Shown here: positions 1-8,405 of the stretch, one piece after another
How positions within the stretch are numbered: position 1 is the stretch's first letter
Layout of the letters: each line of letters starts with the position of its first letter
Origin: Bacteroidales bacterium
GTDB lineage: Bacteria; Bacteroidota; Bacteroidia; Bacteroidales; F082
NCBI GenBank assembly: GCA_017630195.1
Contig: JAGBVS010000023.1
Coordinates: forward strand, 1 to 39,009
Direction: 5' to 3'
Length of the DNA stretch: 39,009 nucleotides
The notes under the pieces: generated by a model
The model's database searches: none
The model's input: the letters and a program-made list of their open reading frames with translations, nothing else
What the model was told of the DNA's origin: nothing
Made by a program: the position numbers and the translations under genes

Positions 1-123
1 GAATCCAATTATACTATTGACAATCTGCGTCAATGGATTTTCCACTTTCGCCATTTTTTTGCCATAATAAACATATTCATCAAGACGGACTTCATCATGA
101 GGCTTGAAGGTGTTCCTTCTCAT
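1..123 (-). CDS. Unrecognised protein, N-terminal fragment (gene runs off the window)
   Basis: A minus-strand reading frame is open from an ATG at 121-123 to the first base of the window (41 codons), and its 3' end lies outside. The visible N-terminus begins MRRNTFKPHDEVRLDEYVYY and is charged, with no signal peptide. An in-frame GTG four codons upstream is an alternative start. The gene lies 21 bp downstream of the stop of the next gene on the same strand, so the two are probably co-transcribed. I do not recognise the family and too little is visible to propose a function. Confidence 0.5.
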   Translation of the reverse strand, partial: MRRNTFKPHDEVRLDEYVYYGKKMAKVENPLTQIVNSIIGF

Positions 124-144
124 TTCCCTTCTCACAACAACACT

Positions 145-495
145 TTAATTATATTCACTGTTAGCATTATGTAAAATATATTGTTCTGCATTTGCCTGAT
201 GATTGGTTATTCTCAATGATGCTTGTAAAAAAACATCATTACCAGACAGTATTGTCACTAATCCATATTTACTAGCTCCAGGTGTATCAGGAATATCTAA
301 AGCCATTCTCAAATCTGTAAGAAAACCTTGGGGATTTGTTATTCCTACATGTTTTTGTGCAATTTTCTGCAAATTAGCTATCGCCACCTCGACATTTATA
401 TTTATATTTGCAGGACCATTCGCTTGAGAAGGATTGTGAGATTGACTCCCCTTATGAAAGTTCAAGCGAGTGGCTTTTTTATTTTTATCATCCAT
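145..495 (-). CDS. Small hypothetical protein, 116 aa
   Basis: The product is a soluble 116-residue protein with no signal peptide or membrane segment. Its first 30 residues are polar and Asn/Gln/Ser-rich, suggesting a disordered tail. The rest (about 31-116) looks like a compact mixed domain. I do not recognise the family. A good Bacteroidetes-type promoter lies upstream on the same strand (543-573), and the next gene begins 21 bp after the stop, so this is probably the first gene of a small operon that continues off the left edge. Plus-strand frames over the same region have no promoter and look like shadows. Confidence 0.6.
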   Translation of the reverse strand: MDDKNKKATRLNFHKGSQSHNPSQANGPANININVEVAIANLQKIAQKHVGITNPQGFLTDLRMALDIPDTPGASKYGLVTILSGNDVFLQASLRITNHQANAEQYILHNANSEYN

Positions 496-542
496 ATAAA
501 TAATTTAGTTTCACAAATCATATTCATTGGTTTTTGATTCCG

Positions 543-573
543 CAAAGTTAAGACTTCGTCTTCAGATAAAAAA
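543..573 (-). promoter_or_regulatory. Bacteroidetes-type promoter for the 145-495 gene
   Basis: Read on the minus strand, a -7 element TAACTTTG (543-550) lies 19 bp downstream of a weak -33 element TTTT (570-573). The -7 box matches TAnnTTTG exactly and the spacing is right for the Bacteroidetes housekeeping sigma factor. The -33 box is one base off TTTG. Confidence 0.55.
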
Positions 574-595
574 GTTAAAAATTGTTAATTTTATT

Positions 596-643
596 TCCAC
601 GAATCCGTAAAGTCTCCACGTATCTCGAGTATCTGCACGTATC
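596..643. repeat. Degenerate tandem phrase, CACG(A/T)ATC type
   Basis: The spacer carries loosely repeated units of the form CCACGAATC, CCACGTATC and GCACGTATC. A related string (CCACGGATC, TCACGGATC, TTCACGAAG) occurs at 14121-14153, after another gene. At 647-660 a 14-mer follows whose reverse complement CAGAACCTCAGAAG recurs exactly at 37154-37167. There is no coding potential. The rest of the 496-756 spacer is AT-rich and empty apart from the promoter at 543-573 and the repeat at 716-750. Confidence 0.5.
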
Positions 644-715
644 TTTCTTCTGAGGTTCTGAATTTCTTAGTTTTAAAAACAATAAAAACCTCCCTTCAAC
701 GTTTCCTCCAAAAAA

Positions 716-750
716 CTTGTAGTCTTGTGGTCTTGTAGTCTTGTAGTCTT
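716..750 (+). repeat. 8-bp tandem repeat CTTGT(A/G)GT x4
   Basis: Four consecutive 8-bp units (CTTGTAGT, CTTGTGGT, CTTGTAGT, CTTGTAGT) plus a partial CTT end six bases before the ATG at 757. The same 8-bp family recurs at 6871-6894 (reverse orientation), 6946-6956 and 15782-15813. No other gene feature explains it. Confidence 0.8.
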
Positions 751-756
751 AAAAAA

Positions 757-1329
757 ATGAAACATCTTGTCATAATCGGAATAATCTTTTTAAGCTGTCT
801 TTCATTGAAAGCACAGAACAAATATTTCCCGATAAAAGGAAGCATCGTTTCTGCCGATAGCCTCTCTCCTATTCCTGATGCTCATATTTTAAGCGAAATC
901 TCATATTACGGAACGACATCCGACACAAATGGCAAATTCGCCATGCTCGTGAAAAAAATCGACACTTTAAGAATTAGCAGCGTTGGTTTCGTAACTAAAT
1001 TGATTCCTATTTATTACGATAGCATCGACGACAACAAATTCAATATCGTCATGCAAAGAGACACAGTCATGCTTCAAGAAATTGATGTTTTTCCTTATTT
1101 GGACAACCACACAGTTAAAGATATTATAAGTCAGATTCCTATAAAAGAGCCTATGATTATTAAAGGTGTGAATGAAAACATCGAAGCTGTCTTATATCAA
1201 AAGCCAAAGAAAATTCCAAACGACAAAGGCATCTTAAGCCCTGTTCAGACATTATACAATCGTTTCAACAAAAAGGAACGACTCAAGAGAAAATTAGAGA
1301 GAAACAGAAGAAAATATTTGATTGATTAG
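757..1329 (+). CDS. Exported CarboxypepD_reg-like domain protein
   Basis: A 190-residue exported protein. Residues 1-19 form a typical signal peptide (hydrophobic core IIGIIFLSCLSL, cleavage after KA). Residues about 25-100 form a CarboxypepD_reg-like beta-sandwich: the pattern IKGSIVSADSLSPIPDAHI, then GTTSDTNGKFAM, then RISSVGF is characteristic. This is the fold found at the N-terminus of SusC-type receptors, but no plug or barrel follows. The C-terminal 40 residues are very basic and end in a run of Lys/Arg. The role is unknown. It is probably a periplasmic or outer-membrane-associated protein. The start is fixed by the signal peptide. Confidence 0.8.
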   Translation: MKHLVIIGIIFLSCLSLKAQNKYFPIKGSIVSADSLSPIPDAHILSEISYYGTTSDTNGKFAMLVKKIDTLRISSVGFVTKLIPIYYDSIDDNKFNIVMQRDTVMLQEIDVFPYLDNHTVKDIISQIPIKEPMIIKGVNENIEAVLYQKPKKIPNDKGILSPVQTLYNRFNKKERLKRKLERNRRKYLID

Positions 1330-1384
1330 CTTGCTTAACATTCGTCTTGTTTCCACAATCCGTCTCCGTTTACACGAAAAGAAT

Positions 1385-1409
1385 CTGTCGCCTTAAAAAA
1401 AAGCGACAG
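1385..1409. terminator. Hairpin between convergent genes
   Basis: A perfect 7-bp stem CTGTCGC/GCGACAG encloses a loop that is mostly A. It is followed on the plus strand by TTGTTATTCTTAT and on the minus strand by ATTCTTTT. It lies between the converging 757-1329 gene and ptrB, so it may terminate both. Confidence 0.55.
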
Positions 1410-1421
1410 TTGTTATTCTTA

Positions 1422-3455
1422 TCAACGACAAAGGTCTATTATAAAGGCATATTCGAGTGCTATTTCTTTTATACCTTCAAAGCGGCCGGAGGCTCCGCCG
1501 TGTCCAAAATCCATATTTGTCTTCAGATACAATGGATTGCTGTCGGTTTTCATCTCTCTCAGTTTTGCCACCCATTTAGCCGGTTCCCAATATTGAACCT
1601 GGCTATCGTGCAATCCTGTCGTAACGAGCATCGCCGGATAATCTTTGCATTCCACATTATCGTAAGGAGAATAAGAGAGCATATAATCGTAATATTCTTT
1701 TTCATTAGGATTGCCCCATTCGTCGTATTCGCCTGTTGTCAGAGGTATTGTTTCATCGAGCATAGTCGTAACCACATCGACGAAAGGCACTTGAGCTATT
1801 ATTCCCCGCCACATTTCAGGAGCCATGTTAGCCACTGCTCCTACGAGCAGACCGCCAGCGCTTCCGCCCATGGCAAACATTTTCTCATTATTTGTAAAGC
1901 CTTCATCGACAAGATATTTACCGCAATATATAAAATCGAGGAAAGTATTTTTCTTCTTCATCAGTTTACCGTCTTCATACCATTGACGGCCCATTTCCTC
2001 GCCTCCTCTTATATGAGCGACGGCCCAGACGAAGCCTCTGTCTAAGAGCGACAGACGTGCCGTCGAGAAATATGCGTCCATGCTGCTTCCATACGAGCCA
2101 TAGCCATATAAAACTAAAGGATTATCGCCATCTTTCTTCATACCTTTTTTATATACTAAGGAAATAGGCACCATAACGCCATCGTGTGAAGGAGCGTAAT
2201 GACGTTCCGTGACATAATCGTCGGGATTATAACCGCCAATTATTTCCTGACGTTTCAAAAGCGTCGCCTCACGTTTTATCATATCATATTCATAAAGAGA
2301 AGCCGGTGTCGTCATGGAATTGTATCCATATCTCAAAAGATGAGAGTCGAAATCAGGATTTGCGGAAGAATACGCTGTATAAGTAGGTTCGCCAAAATCG
2401 ATATAATAATCCGTTGTTCCGTCCCAGGTCTTGATTCTTAATTTTATCAATCCTTCCTTACGTTCTTCTATGACTAAAAAATCGGAGAACAAGTCAAAGT
2501 CTTCAATCAAGACATCGTTGCGGTGAGCAAGCAATTCCGTCCAGTTTTCTTTTTCAGTCTTATCGACAGGAGTTTTCATAATTTTGAAGTTCTTGGCTCC
2601 GTCGGCATTAGTCAAGATATAGAAATCATTGCCATAATGACCTATTCCATAGAGATGGTCGTGTTCTCTTTTGTTAAAAACCTTAAACTCATCATAAGGA
2701 CTGTCGGCATCTACATAACGAACTTCCGACGACATGGTGCTGTCGGATATTATCATTATATATCTTCTCGATTTTGTTTTGCTCACATAGCAGCTAAAGG
2801 CTGTATCTTCCTCAAAATAAACTAATTCATCATTAGCGACATCATCATTAAGTTTATGGCGCATCACTTTGCAAGAACGTAGCGATTCGTCTTTTCTGCT
2901 ATAAAATAGAGTTTTATTATCGTTAGCCCAGACCATATTTCCCGTAGTATTTTCAATATCTTCGGCAAATATTTTTCCAGTTTCGATTTCCTTAACAAAA
3001 ATATGATACTGACGTCGGCTCACAGTATCAAGGCTGTAAGCAATCAGCTTATTATCAGGGCTGATGCTATAAGCTCCGAGGTCGAAATAATGATGACCTT
3101 CAGCCATTTTGTTACCATCGAGGAGAATCTCTTCCGGATTTTCCATATTATCTTTACGGCGGCAAAAGACAGGATATTCCTGACCTTCCTCGTAGCGAGA
3201 ATAGTAATAGTAGCCGTTTCTTTTTATAGGATAAGAGATGTCATCCTGCTTGATACGTCCAACTATTTCATCATAAATCTGCTTTTGCAGTTCTTCGGTA
3301 TCTTTCATCATCGTTTCCTGATAGCGATTCTCATGTTCGAGATAATCAATCACTTCAGGATTTTCGCGTTCATTAAGCCAGTAATAATTATCAATACGGA
3401 TTTCCCCATGAGCATTCAGTTCACGAGGACATTTTTTTGCTACAGGTTTTTCCAT
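1422..3455 (-). CDS. ptrB: Oligopeptidase B (S9A family serine peptidase)
   Basis: The 677-residue product is close in length to E. coli PtrB. The N-terminus carries the family block HGEIRIDNYYWL. Residues about 70-400 are the seven-bladed propeller that filters substrates, and the C-terminal third is the alpha/beta-hydrolase domain. The catalytic triad is visible: Ser532 in GGSAGG, Asp617 in GLHDSQV and His652 in FGHGG. The family cleaves short peptides after Arg/Lys. No signal peptide is seen, so it should act in the cytoplasm. It starts four bases after the stop of the TonB-dependent receptor gene, which suggests one transcript and possibly peptide uptake followed by digestion (inference). 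Plus-strand frames across it are shadows. Confidence 0.95.
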   Translation of the reverse strand: MEKPVAKKCPRELNAHGEIRIDNYYWLNERENPEVIDYLEHENRYQETMMKDTEELQKQIYDEIVGRIKQDDISYPIKRNGYYYYSRYEEGQEYPVFCRRKDNMENPEEILLDGNKMAEGHHYFDLGAYSISPDNKLIAYSLDTVSRRQYHIFVKEIETGKIFAEDIENTTGNMVWANDNKTLFYSRKDESLRSCKVMRHKLNDDVANDELVYFEEDTAFSCYVSKTKSRRYIMIISDSTMSSEVRYVDADSPYDEFKVFNKREHDHLYGIGHYGNDFYILTNADGAKNFKIMKTPVDKTEKENWTELLAHRNDVLIEDFDLFSDFLVIEERKEGLIKLRIKTWDGTTDYYIDFGEPTYTAYSSANPDFDSHLLRYGYNSMTTPASLYEYDMIKREATLLKRQEIIGGYNPDDYVTERHYAPSHDGVMVPISLVYKKGMKKDGDNPLVLYGYGSYGSSMDAYFSTARLSLLDRGFVWAVAHIRGGEEMGRQWYEDGKLMKKKNTFLDFIYCGKYLVDEGFTNNEKMFAMGGSAGGLLVGAVANMAPEMWRGIIAQVPFVDVVTTMLDETIPLTTGEYDEWGNPNEKEYYDYMLSYSPYDNVECKDYPAMLVTTGLHDSQVQYWEPAKWVAKLREMKTDSNPLYLKTNMDFGHGGASGRFEGIKEIALEYAFIIDLCR

Positions 3456-3459
3456 AATG

Positions 3460-5796
3460 TTAGAATGACAATGTTAATCCGAGGCTTGGCATCAACGGCA
3501 ATTGATATATTGTTTTAGCAGTCATGATGTCGATATAGAAGATATTGCTTCTATCATAGAGATTGGTAACGCTGAAGTTAGCTTCAAGTATCGTTGTTTC
3601 AGTAAAATAGAATTTACGTTTCAAGTCGAAATCGAGTCTGTGATAAGTAGGGAGCTGGCCTTTGTTAAGTTCGTCGTATATGATACCGACGTTACCTCCT
3701 TGAGTGTAAGGGTCGAAGTATATGTTATCGAAAGGCAGTTCTTCATAGAATCCGTTCACTTTAGTGAAAGGGAAACCTGTACCGAAGTTCCAGCGTGCGC
3801 TCAATTCCCATTGATTTTTAGCTCCTGCTGTATAGGTAGCGATAAGGTTCACATTATGGCGGCGGTCGTAGTGAGTGCGATAAGTAATTATTTCACCGGC
3901 AGCGTTTTCATAATCTTTTGTCACGTAAGCCAATGAATATGCGCCCCATAAATACCATCTTTTATCTTCATATTTCACGGAGAAATCGACACCGTAAGCA
4001 TCGCCGGTCTCAATCATAAAATCCTTTTTCTCTATTTGCGGAGTTCCTATAGGAGCATCACTTTCGCCATATATTTGGTTTCTATTCATACTTGTCAGCT
4101 GAGTGAAATCTTTATAATATCCTTCAACATTGAGTGTCACGTTGTTATACACGTCAAATTCTGTTCCGAGAATATAATGCAAAGCTTTTTGAAGTTTTGT
4201 TGTGACTTTTTCACCGTTGAATGTTGAAGGCAGATTCATCTGTCCGGACAAAAATCCGTAGAAAAGATTAACGACGTCGCGATCGCTATTGGCGGCGATA
4301 AGATTTTGAGAGTAAACGCCTCCGGCGGCTTTGATTCTGAACCACTCTGTCACATTATATTTGATTGCGACACGAGGTTCTGGCGACACTTCCGACATTG
4401 AAGCATAAGCTTGGACTCTAAAACTCGGCTCAAAAATCAAGTTGTTGAACTGAGCTTTATATTTGATGTAAGCTCCTAATTCTGTTGTGTTTTCCTCTTG
4501 GCTGATTCTAATTCCATTTGATTTTGTGTAATCGAACAACGTTTTAAATCCGAGCATTTCGATACCATATTTCAAGGTATTTTTACCGAGGAAATAAGTG
4601 AAGGCGAAACCTGCGTTGAAGCCATTTATAGAACTTTCTCTGTCAGGATTATTTTGTTCTTCGAGTATTGCTTTATAATCAGAGAATGCGATATTACCTT
4701 CGATGAGGACAGGAGATTTTCCTGGGATAACGACGAAGTTTGCACCTGCTCCGTACGAATCCCATCCGAACGAAGAAATTGATTTATAATTAGTCACATC
4801 GTCAGTAAAATTAAATCCGAAGAAATTGATTTTACTACCGTTAGTTGAATTAAGGGACACTTTGCCGTAGAGGTCTCTGTAGTTGTATGGCAATGTTTCA
4901 CCTTGGAGGATGCCTTTATATAAAGTTTGACTTGTTGCTTCGAGATACGAGTTTTTCGCCGACAAGATAAAAGAAGCGGTCATATCATCCTGGTCTTTAG
5001 CTTTTTTAATAGGGCCTTCGAGTGTTATTTTAGAACCGAATGTGCTAAGTCCGACTTTACCTGAAAGGCGTTTTTTATTACCGTCACGGGTTGTAATATC
5101 CATCACTGAGGAGATACGTCCACCATATTCAGCGCCGAAGCCACCGGTGTAAATTTCAGCATTTCTGATGATGTCGGTATCGAATACAGAGAAAAGTCCA
5201 ATAGAGTGGAAAGGATTATAAACCACCATTCCGTCGAGGAGCACCTTGTTCTGGATTGGCGAGCCGCCCCTGATATAAAGCTGTCCGCCTTGGTCGCCAG
5301 TGAATACCACACCAGGAAGGACCTGAAGATATTGTGCGAGGTCGGCCTGACCGCCCATTGAAGGAATCTTGGTAATGGTTTTTGGTGTGATGTTTACTAC
5401 AGATGTCTTTGTTTCAGTCTGAGCCTCGACCTTGTCGGCGGTAACGTTAACAGCGGCAAGCAGCACCGATGATTCTTCGAGATAATATTTCTTATTCAAG
5501 ACCTCATTCTTTTTGAGAGTGATATTTTCAGAAATAGTATCGTATCCGAGATTTGTGACGAGAAGCACATAATCGCCGTCAGGTATTCTTGTGATATTGA
5601 AAAAGCCATTGATATCTGTCGATGTACCGATAGTTGTTCCTTTCAAATACACATTACAAAACATCATTGGTTCGCCTGAGGATTTTTCATAAACGAAACC
5701 CTTGACATTATTATCGTTCTGAGCAAATAGTTGGATGTTAGAAAAAAGTAATATTACCGTGATTACAAAAGCTGTAAGACTGATTTTCGTTTGCAT
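3460..5796 (-). CDS. TonB-dependent receptor with CarboxypepD_reg domain
   Basis: An outer-membrane receptor of about 778 residues. I chose the ATG at 5796 because MQTKISLTAFVITVILLFSN begins a clean signal peptide ending at LFAQ. The frame is open further upstream to a TTG that lies inside the promoter -7 box. After the signal come a CarboxypepD_reg-like domain (VKGFVYEKSSGEPMMFCNVY, about residues 30-115), a TonB plug (about 130-240, with LPGVVFTGDQGGQLYIRGG and LLDGMVVYNPFH), and a 22-strand barrel with alternating aromatic strands to the C-terminal TLSF. The C-terminal Phe is typical of BAM substrates. No SusD partner is next to it, so it is not a standard polysaccharide-utilisation pair. 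The ligand cannot be read from sequence. The adjacent peptidase hints at peptides. Confidence 0.9.
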   Translation of the reverse strand: MQTKISLTAFVITVILLFSNIQLFAQNDNNVKGFVYEKSSGEPMMFCNVYLKGTTIGTSTDINGFFNITRIPDGDYVLLVTNLGYDTISENITLKKNEVLNKKYYLEESSVLLAAVNVTADKVEAQTETKTSVVNITPKTITKIPSMGGQADLAQYLQVLPGVVFTGDQGGQLYIRGGSPIQNKVLLDGMVVYNPFHSIGLFSVFDTDIIRNAEIYTGGFGAEYGGRISSVMDITTRDGNKKRLSGKVGLSTFGSKITLEGPIKKAKDQDDMTASFILSAKNSYLEATSQTLYKGILQGETLPYNYRDLYGKVSLNSTNGSKINFFGFNFTDDVTNYKSISSFGWDSYGAGANFVVIPGKSPVLIEGNIAFSDYKAILEEQNNPDRESSINGFNAGFAFTYFLGKNTLKYGIEMLGFKTLFDYTKSNGIRISQEENTTELGAYIKYKAQFNNLIFEPSFRVQAYASMSEVSPEPRVAIKYNVTEWFRIKAAGGVYSQNLIAANSDRDVVNLFYGFLSGQMNLPSTFNGEKVTTKLQKALHYILGTEFDVYNNVTLNVEGYYKDFTQLTSMNRNQIYGESDAPIGTPQIEKKDFMIETGDAYGVDFSVKYEDKRWYLWGAYSLAYVTKDYENAAGEIITYRTHYDRRHNVNLIATYTAGAKNQWELSARWNFGTGFPFTKVNGFYEELPFDNIYFDPYTQGGNVGIIYDELNKGQLPTYHRLDFDLKRKFYFTETTILEANFSVTNLYDRSNIFYIDIMTAKTIYQLPLMPSLGLTLSF

Positions 5797-5823
5797 TTCT
5801 GTGTTTATTAAAATAAAAAAAAC

Positions 5824-5861
5824 ATGCCTGCCAAGGCATTTTACAATTATGTGCAAAGTAA
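5824..5861 (-). promoter_or_regulatory. Probable promoter -7 box and 5' UTR hairpin of the TonB receptor gene
   Basis: On the minus strand TTACTTTG (5854-5861) resembles the -7 box TAnnTTTG with one mismatch. No clear -33 box is visible at the right distance. Downstream, in the presumed leader, a 6-bp stem ATGCCT/AGGCAT with a 4-base loop lies at 5824-5839, about 28 bases before the ATG. Confidence 0.4.
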
Positions 5862-5952
5862 CGAAAAAAAAGTCAAAAATAGAATGATTTTTTCAACAAA
5901 AAAGTAAAAAAATAAGCTTCGAGAACAACTCAAAGCTCATCATTACAATGTC

Positions 5953-6852
5953 TCATCGATTCATTGATTTCTCTTGCGCCTCTTTTATCAGTTCGAGTTC
6001 TTTAGCGGAGAAATGTTCTGGGAGCAGAATCTGCACTTTAAGCAGCAGAGCTCCAGCGCCTTCCTTGCCATAGTGTGGCATTCCGAGTCCTTTGAGTCGC
6101 AATGTGCTATTATTTTGTGTCTGAGGTTTTATAGGCACGTTGACATCGCCTTTAAGAGTATTTACGGTTATCTTTCCACCGAGTATTGCAGTATAGACAT
6201 CAATGTTAACATTTCGTATAAGGTCATCGCCATCACGTTGATAGACATGGTCGTTCATTATGACCACCTTGATAAGGAGATCGCCGTTTTCTCCACCGTT
6301 TCTTCCGGGATGGCCTTTACCTTTCAGGCGAAGAATCTGTCCGTCGCGCACGCCCTCTTTTATCGTAATTTTTATCGAGCTGCCGCCAACATCAATAAGA
6401 CGCTGTGAGCCTTGATAAGCTTCTAATAAAGTAAGGTTAATCGTAGCGTTGATGTCGCTGCCTTTTGCCGGACGAGTTGTGCGTCGTCCGCCCATTCCGC
6501 CGCCCATAAAGTCTCGGATGTCGAATCCGGCTGCACCGCCTTGTCCGCCAAAGAACATATCGAAGAAATCGGAGAAGCCGCTTGCATTGAAGCCATGAGC
6601 GCCGCCACCGAAACCAGCATTTTCATATTGCTTCCAGTTAGCGCCAAGCTCATCATATTTCTTGCGTGAATCCGCATTACCTATAACTTGATAAGCCTCA
6701 GATATTTCCTTAAACTTCTCCTCAGCCACCTTGTCGTCAGGATTCTTGTCGGGATGATATTTCACAGCTAACTTACGATACGCCTTCTTGATATCATCCT
6801 GCGAAGCAGAACGCTCAACTCCTAATATTTTGTAATAATCTTTGTATTCCAT
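5953..6852 (-). CDS. cbpA: DnaJ-family co-chaperone, CbpA type
   Basis: A 299-residue J-domain protein that stimulates the ATPase of DnaK. Residues 1-70 are the J domain with the essential HPD at 33-35 (KYHPDKNP). A Gly/Phe-rich linker follows (about 75-120, [23 protein letters not shown]). The C-terminal substrate-binding beta-sandwich domains start near [20 protein letters not shown] and contain [14 protein letters not shown] and [12 protein letters not shown]. The cysteine-rich zinc-finger region of full DnaJ is absent, so this is a type II (CbpA/DnaJ2) protein. The start is fixed by the family [12 protein letters not shown]. It may be DNA-associated as in E. coli, but this is not shown here. 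Confidence 0.92.
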   Translation of the reverse strand: MEYKDYYKILGVERSASQDDIKKAYRKLAVKYHPDKNPDDKVAEEKFKEISEAYQVIGNADSRKKYDELGANWKQYENAGFGGGAHGFNASGFSDFFDMFFGGQGGAAGFDIRDFMGGGMGGRRTTRPAKGSDINATINLTLLEAYQGSQRLIDVGGSSIKITIKEGVRDGQILRLKGKGHPGRNGGENGDLLIKVVIMNDHVYQRDGDDLIRNVNIDVYTAILGGKITVNTLKGDVNVPIKPQTQNNSTLRLKGLGMPHYGKEGAGALLLKVQILLPEHFSAKELELIKEAQEKSMNR

Positions 6853-6870
6853 TTTTTTATAGTCTAAACG

Positions 6871-6894
6871 TCAACAAGACAACAAGTCAACAAG
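6871..6894 (-). repeat. 8-bp tandem repeat CTTGTTG(A/T) x3
   Basis: On the minus strand the units CTTGTTGA, CTTGTTGT and CTTGTTGA lie in the leader of the J-protein gene, 19 bases before its ATG. A further single unit CTTGTTGTCTT is at 6946-6956 on the plus strand. They belong to the same family as 716-750 and 15782-15813. Confidence 0.75.
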
Positions 6895-6958
6895 TATTTA
6901 TGACGTTAACAAATCGCAAAATTTTCTATATGTTCAAAATCAAAGCTTGTTGTCTTAA

Positions 6959-7879
6959 TTAATATCTGTAAATTTCAAAATCGGATATTGCTCCTTCAAA
7001 TTGTATATTGATTTGTTTATCTGCAATGATATAATTTGAAGTTTCGTACAAACTTCCAGATTTTTTGTCAAATCCATCGAAGTTTTTATTACTCAACACC
7101 GACTCGCATTTTATCCTGCAACCTGATTTTTCAGGGATTCCAATTCTAATATCAGACACGCCTGTTGCAAGCACCACATCCGTAAATTCCGACAAATCGC
7201 CCAATTTAATATCTATGTTGCAAGCACCGCTATTAATTTCAAGATTCGACACTTTGTATGGAGAAAAATCGAAATTCATATCACAAGCGCCGAGATTCAC
7301 TTCAAAATCATATATTGGATTTTTATTTAATGCAATATTAAAATTATTAGATTTAAAATCATTTCCATTAATACTGACATCATTTCCACCTTCAAAATTT
7401 ATCTCAGCATTATTCCCATCATAAATGACAGAGAAATCCTGCATTATATAATTACTTGCATTTGTTGCTTTAACGAGATAATCTACTGGCGATGACAAAA
7501 ATAAACTTCCAGCTCCATAATTAATTTCTACATCGGCAGTTTTGACATTAATATTATAAGGTTCTGAGAACTCTTGCACATTAACATCATCATCTATCAT
7601 ATCATAGCTGAAAGAAGCCGGATGTTTAGTATTATCATTGATATTATTATAATACAATATACACGATAACAATATCAATATTATCACAAAAACTGACTTT
7701 AAAAATTTATTCAAAGGAAGGATTGATATACCGAAGATTATCACAAATACAGGCCAGAATTTTGCGAGTTCCGACCATACTATTTCCAAGTCAAAAAAGG
7801 TAACCATCAATGCAATGATTCCTATTGCGATAAGAATTATACCATTTACGAGACCATTATCTTTATTATCTTTACTCAT
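6959..7879 (-). CDS. LiaF-like membrane protein with toast-rack beta domain
   Basis: A 306-residue protein. After a short charged N-terminus there are about three hydrophobic segments in residues 10-80 (LVNGIILIAIGIIALMVTFF, then FWPVFVIIFGISILPL, then VFVIILILLSCILYY), matching the LiaI/LiaF-like transmembrane module. From about 100 on it is a beta-rich, periodically repeating domain (VEINYGAGSLFLSS, FEVNLGACDMNFDFS, LEINSGACNIDIKLG) of the toast-rack/LiaF C-terminal type. Proteins of this type sense or modulate envelope stress with PspC-domain partners. The gene overlaps the end of the PspC gene by 8 bp and has a strong Shine-Dalgarno, so the two are co-expressed. The exact signal is unknown. 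Confidence 0.8.
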   Translation of the reverse strand: MSKDNKDNGLVNGIILIAIGIIALMVTFFDLEIVWSELAKFWPVFVIIFGISILPLNKFLKSVFVIILILLSCILYYNNINDNTKHPASFSYDMIDDDVNVQEFSEPYNINVKTADVEINYGAGSLFLSSPVDYLVKATNASNYIMQDFSVIYDGNNAEINFEGGNDVSINGNDFKSNNFNIALNKNPIYDFEVNLGACDMNFDFSPYKVSNLEINSGACNIDIKLGDLSEFTDVVLATGVSDIRIGIPEKSGCRIKCESVLSNKNFDGFDKKSGSLYETSNYIIADKQINIQFEGAISDFEIYRY

Positions 7880-8312
7880 CGTTTCCTCCTTTCAAGCTTG
7901 CTTTATAAATCATGACAGCGCCTATAACGACAAGAATCAAAGGCCAGAGTTTCCAAATCCAACTAATTGGAATAAAATTATTTATCAAGAAAACAAAGCC
8001 TATAAGTATGACGATTACGCCCGACACTATTGATGTCAGTTTTTTATTTTCTTCAGTATGCTGGCCTTCATCCTGAGACTGTTCTCTTTCACGCTGAGTC
8101 TGTCCACCAAAGTCAAAGCTTACATTTTTTTCAGGAAGCACTACCCACAAAATTATGTAAAGCCAGAATCCGAAGCTTGCGAACATAAGAGCAATCACGA
8201 AAAGCACCCTTACGAGGGCGACATCTAAATTGAAGTAATCAGCCAATCCTGAACAAACGCCGCCAATGACTTTATTCATCGGGTTACGTTCAAGTTTTCC
8301 ATTTTCACGCAT
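7872..8312 (-). CDS. PspC-domain membrane protein
   Basis: A 146-residue protein. Residues about 8-62 are a PspC domain: NKVIGGVCSGLADYFNLD followed by the long hydrophobic stretch VLFVIALMFASFGFWLYIIL and LPEKN. A charged linker (about 63-95, rich in Gln and Glu) leads to two more hydrophobic segments (IVSGVIVILIGFVFLINNF and WPLILVVIGAVMIY), which resemble the LiaI-type module. PspC proteins act in phage-shock and envelope-stress responses at the inner membrane. The gene is directly followed by the LiaF-like gene with an overlap, forming a two-gene unit. A second PspC gene lies about 2 kb upstream. Confidence 0.88.
   Translation of the reverse strand: MRENGKLERNPMNKVIGGVCSGLADYFNLDVALVRVLFVIALMFASFGFWLYIILWVVLPEKNVSFDFGGQTQREREQSQDEGQHTEENKKLTSIVSGVIVILIGFVFLINNFIPISWIWKLWPLILVVIGAVMIYKASLKGGNDE
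7885..7892 (-). promoter_or_regulatory. Strong Shine-Dalgarno before the LiaF-like gene
   Basis: On the minus strand AAAGGAGG sits seven bases before the ATG (five nucleotides between GGAGG plus AAACG and ATG). Bacteroidetes genes usually lack a Shine-Dalgarno, so this one stands out. It lies within the 3' end of the upstream PspC gene and would allow independent initiation. Confidence 0.65.
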
Positions 8313-8405
8313 AACATTAAATTTTCAATTCAACAATTAATATCTTTTTTTATTCAAAAAAACGTAAAAAAGAATAAAATTGCTGCATGTTTTTTCGTTA
8401 AAATT

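Noticed and set aside
542-565. Possible extra copy of the IS end (GACTTCGTC at 552-560)
   Set aside because: Only nine bases match the terminal repeat and they belong to a small local palindrome; no transposase remnant is near.
1347-2045. Plus-strand reading frame of 232 codons
   Set aside because: It overlaps ptrB on the opposite strand and its translation shows no family motif; it is a shadow of the peptidase.
3460-5856. Longer start of the TonB receptor at 5856
   Set aside because: This would begin with TTG inside the promoter box and put 20 non-signal residues before a clean signal peptide.
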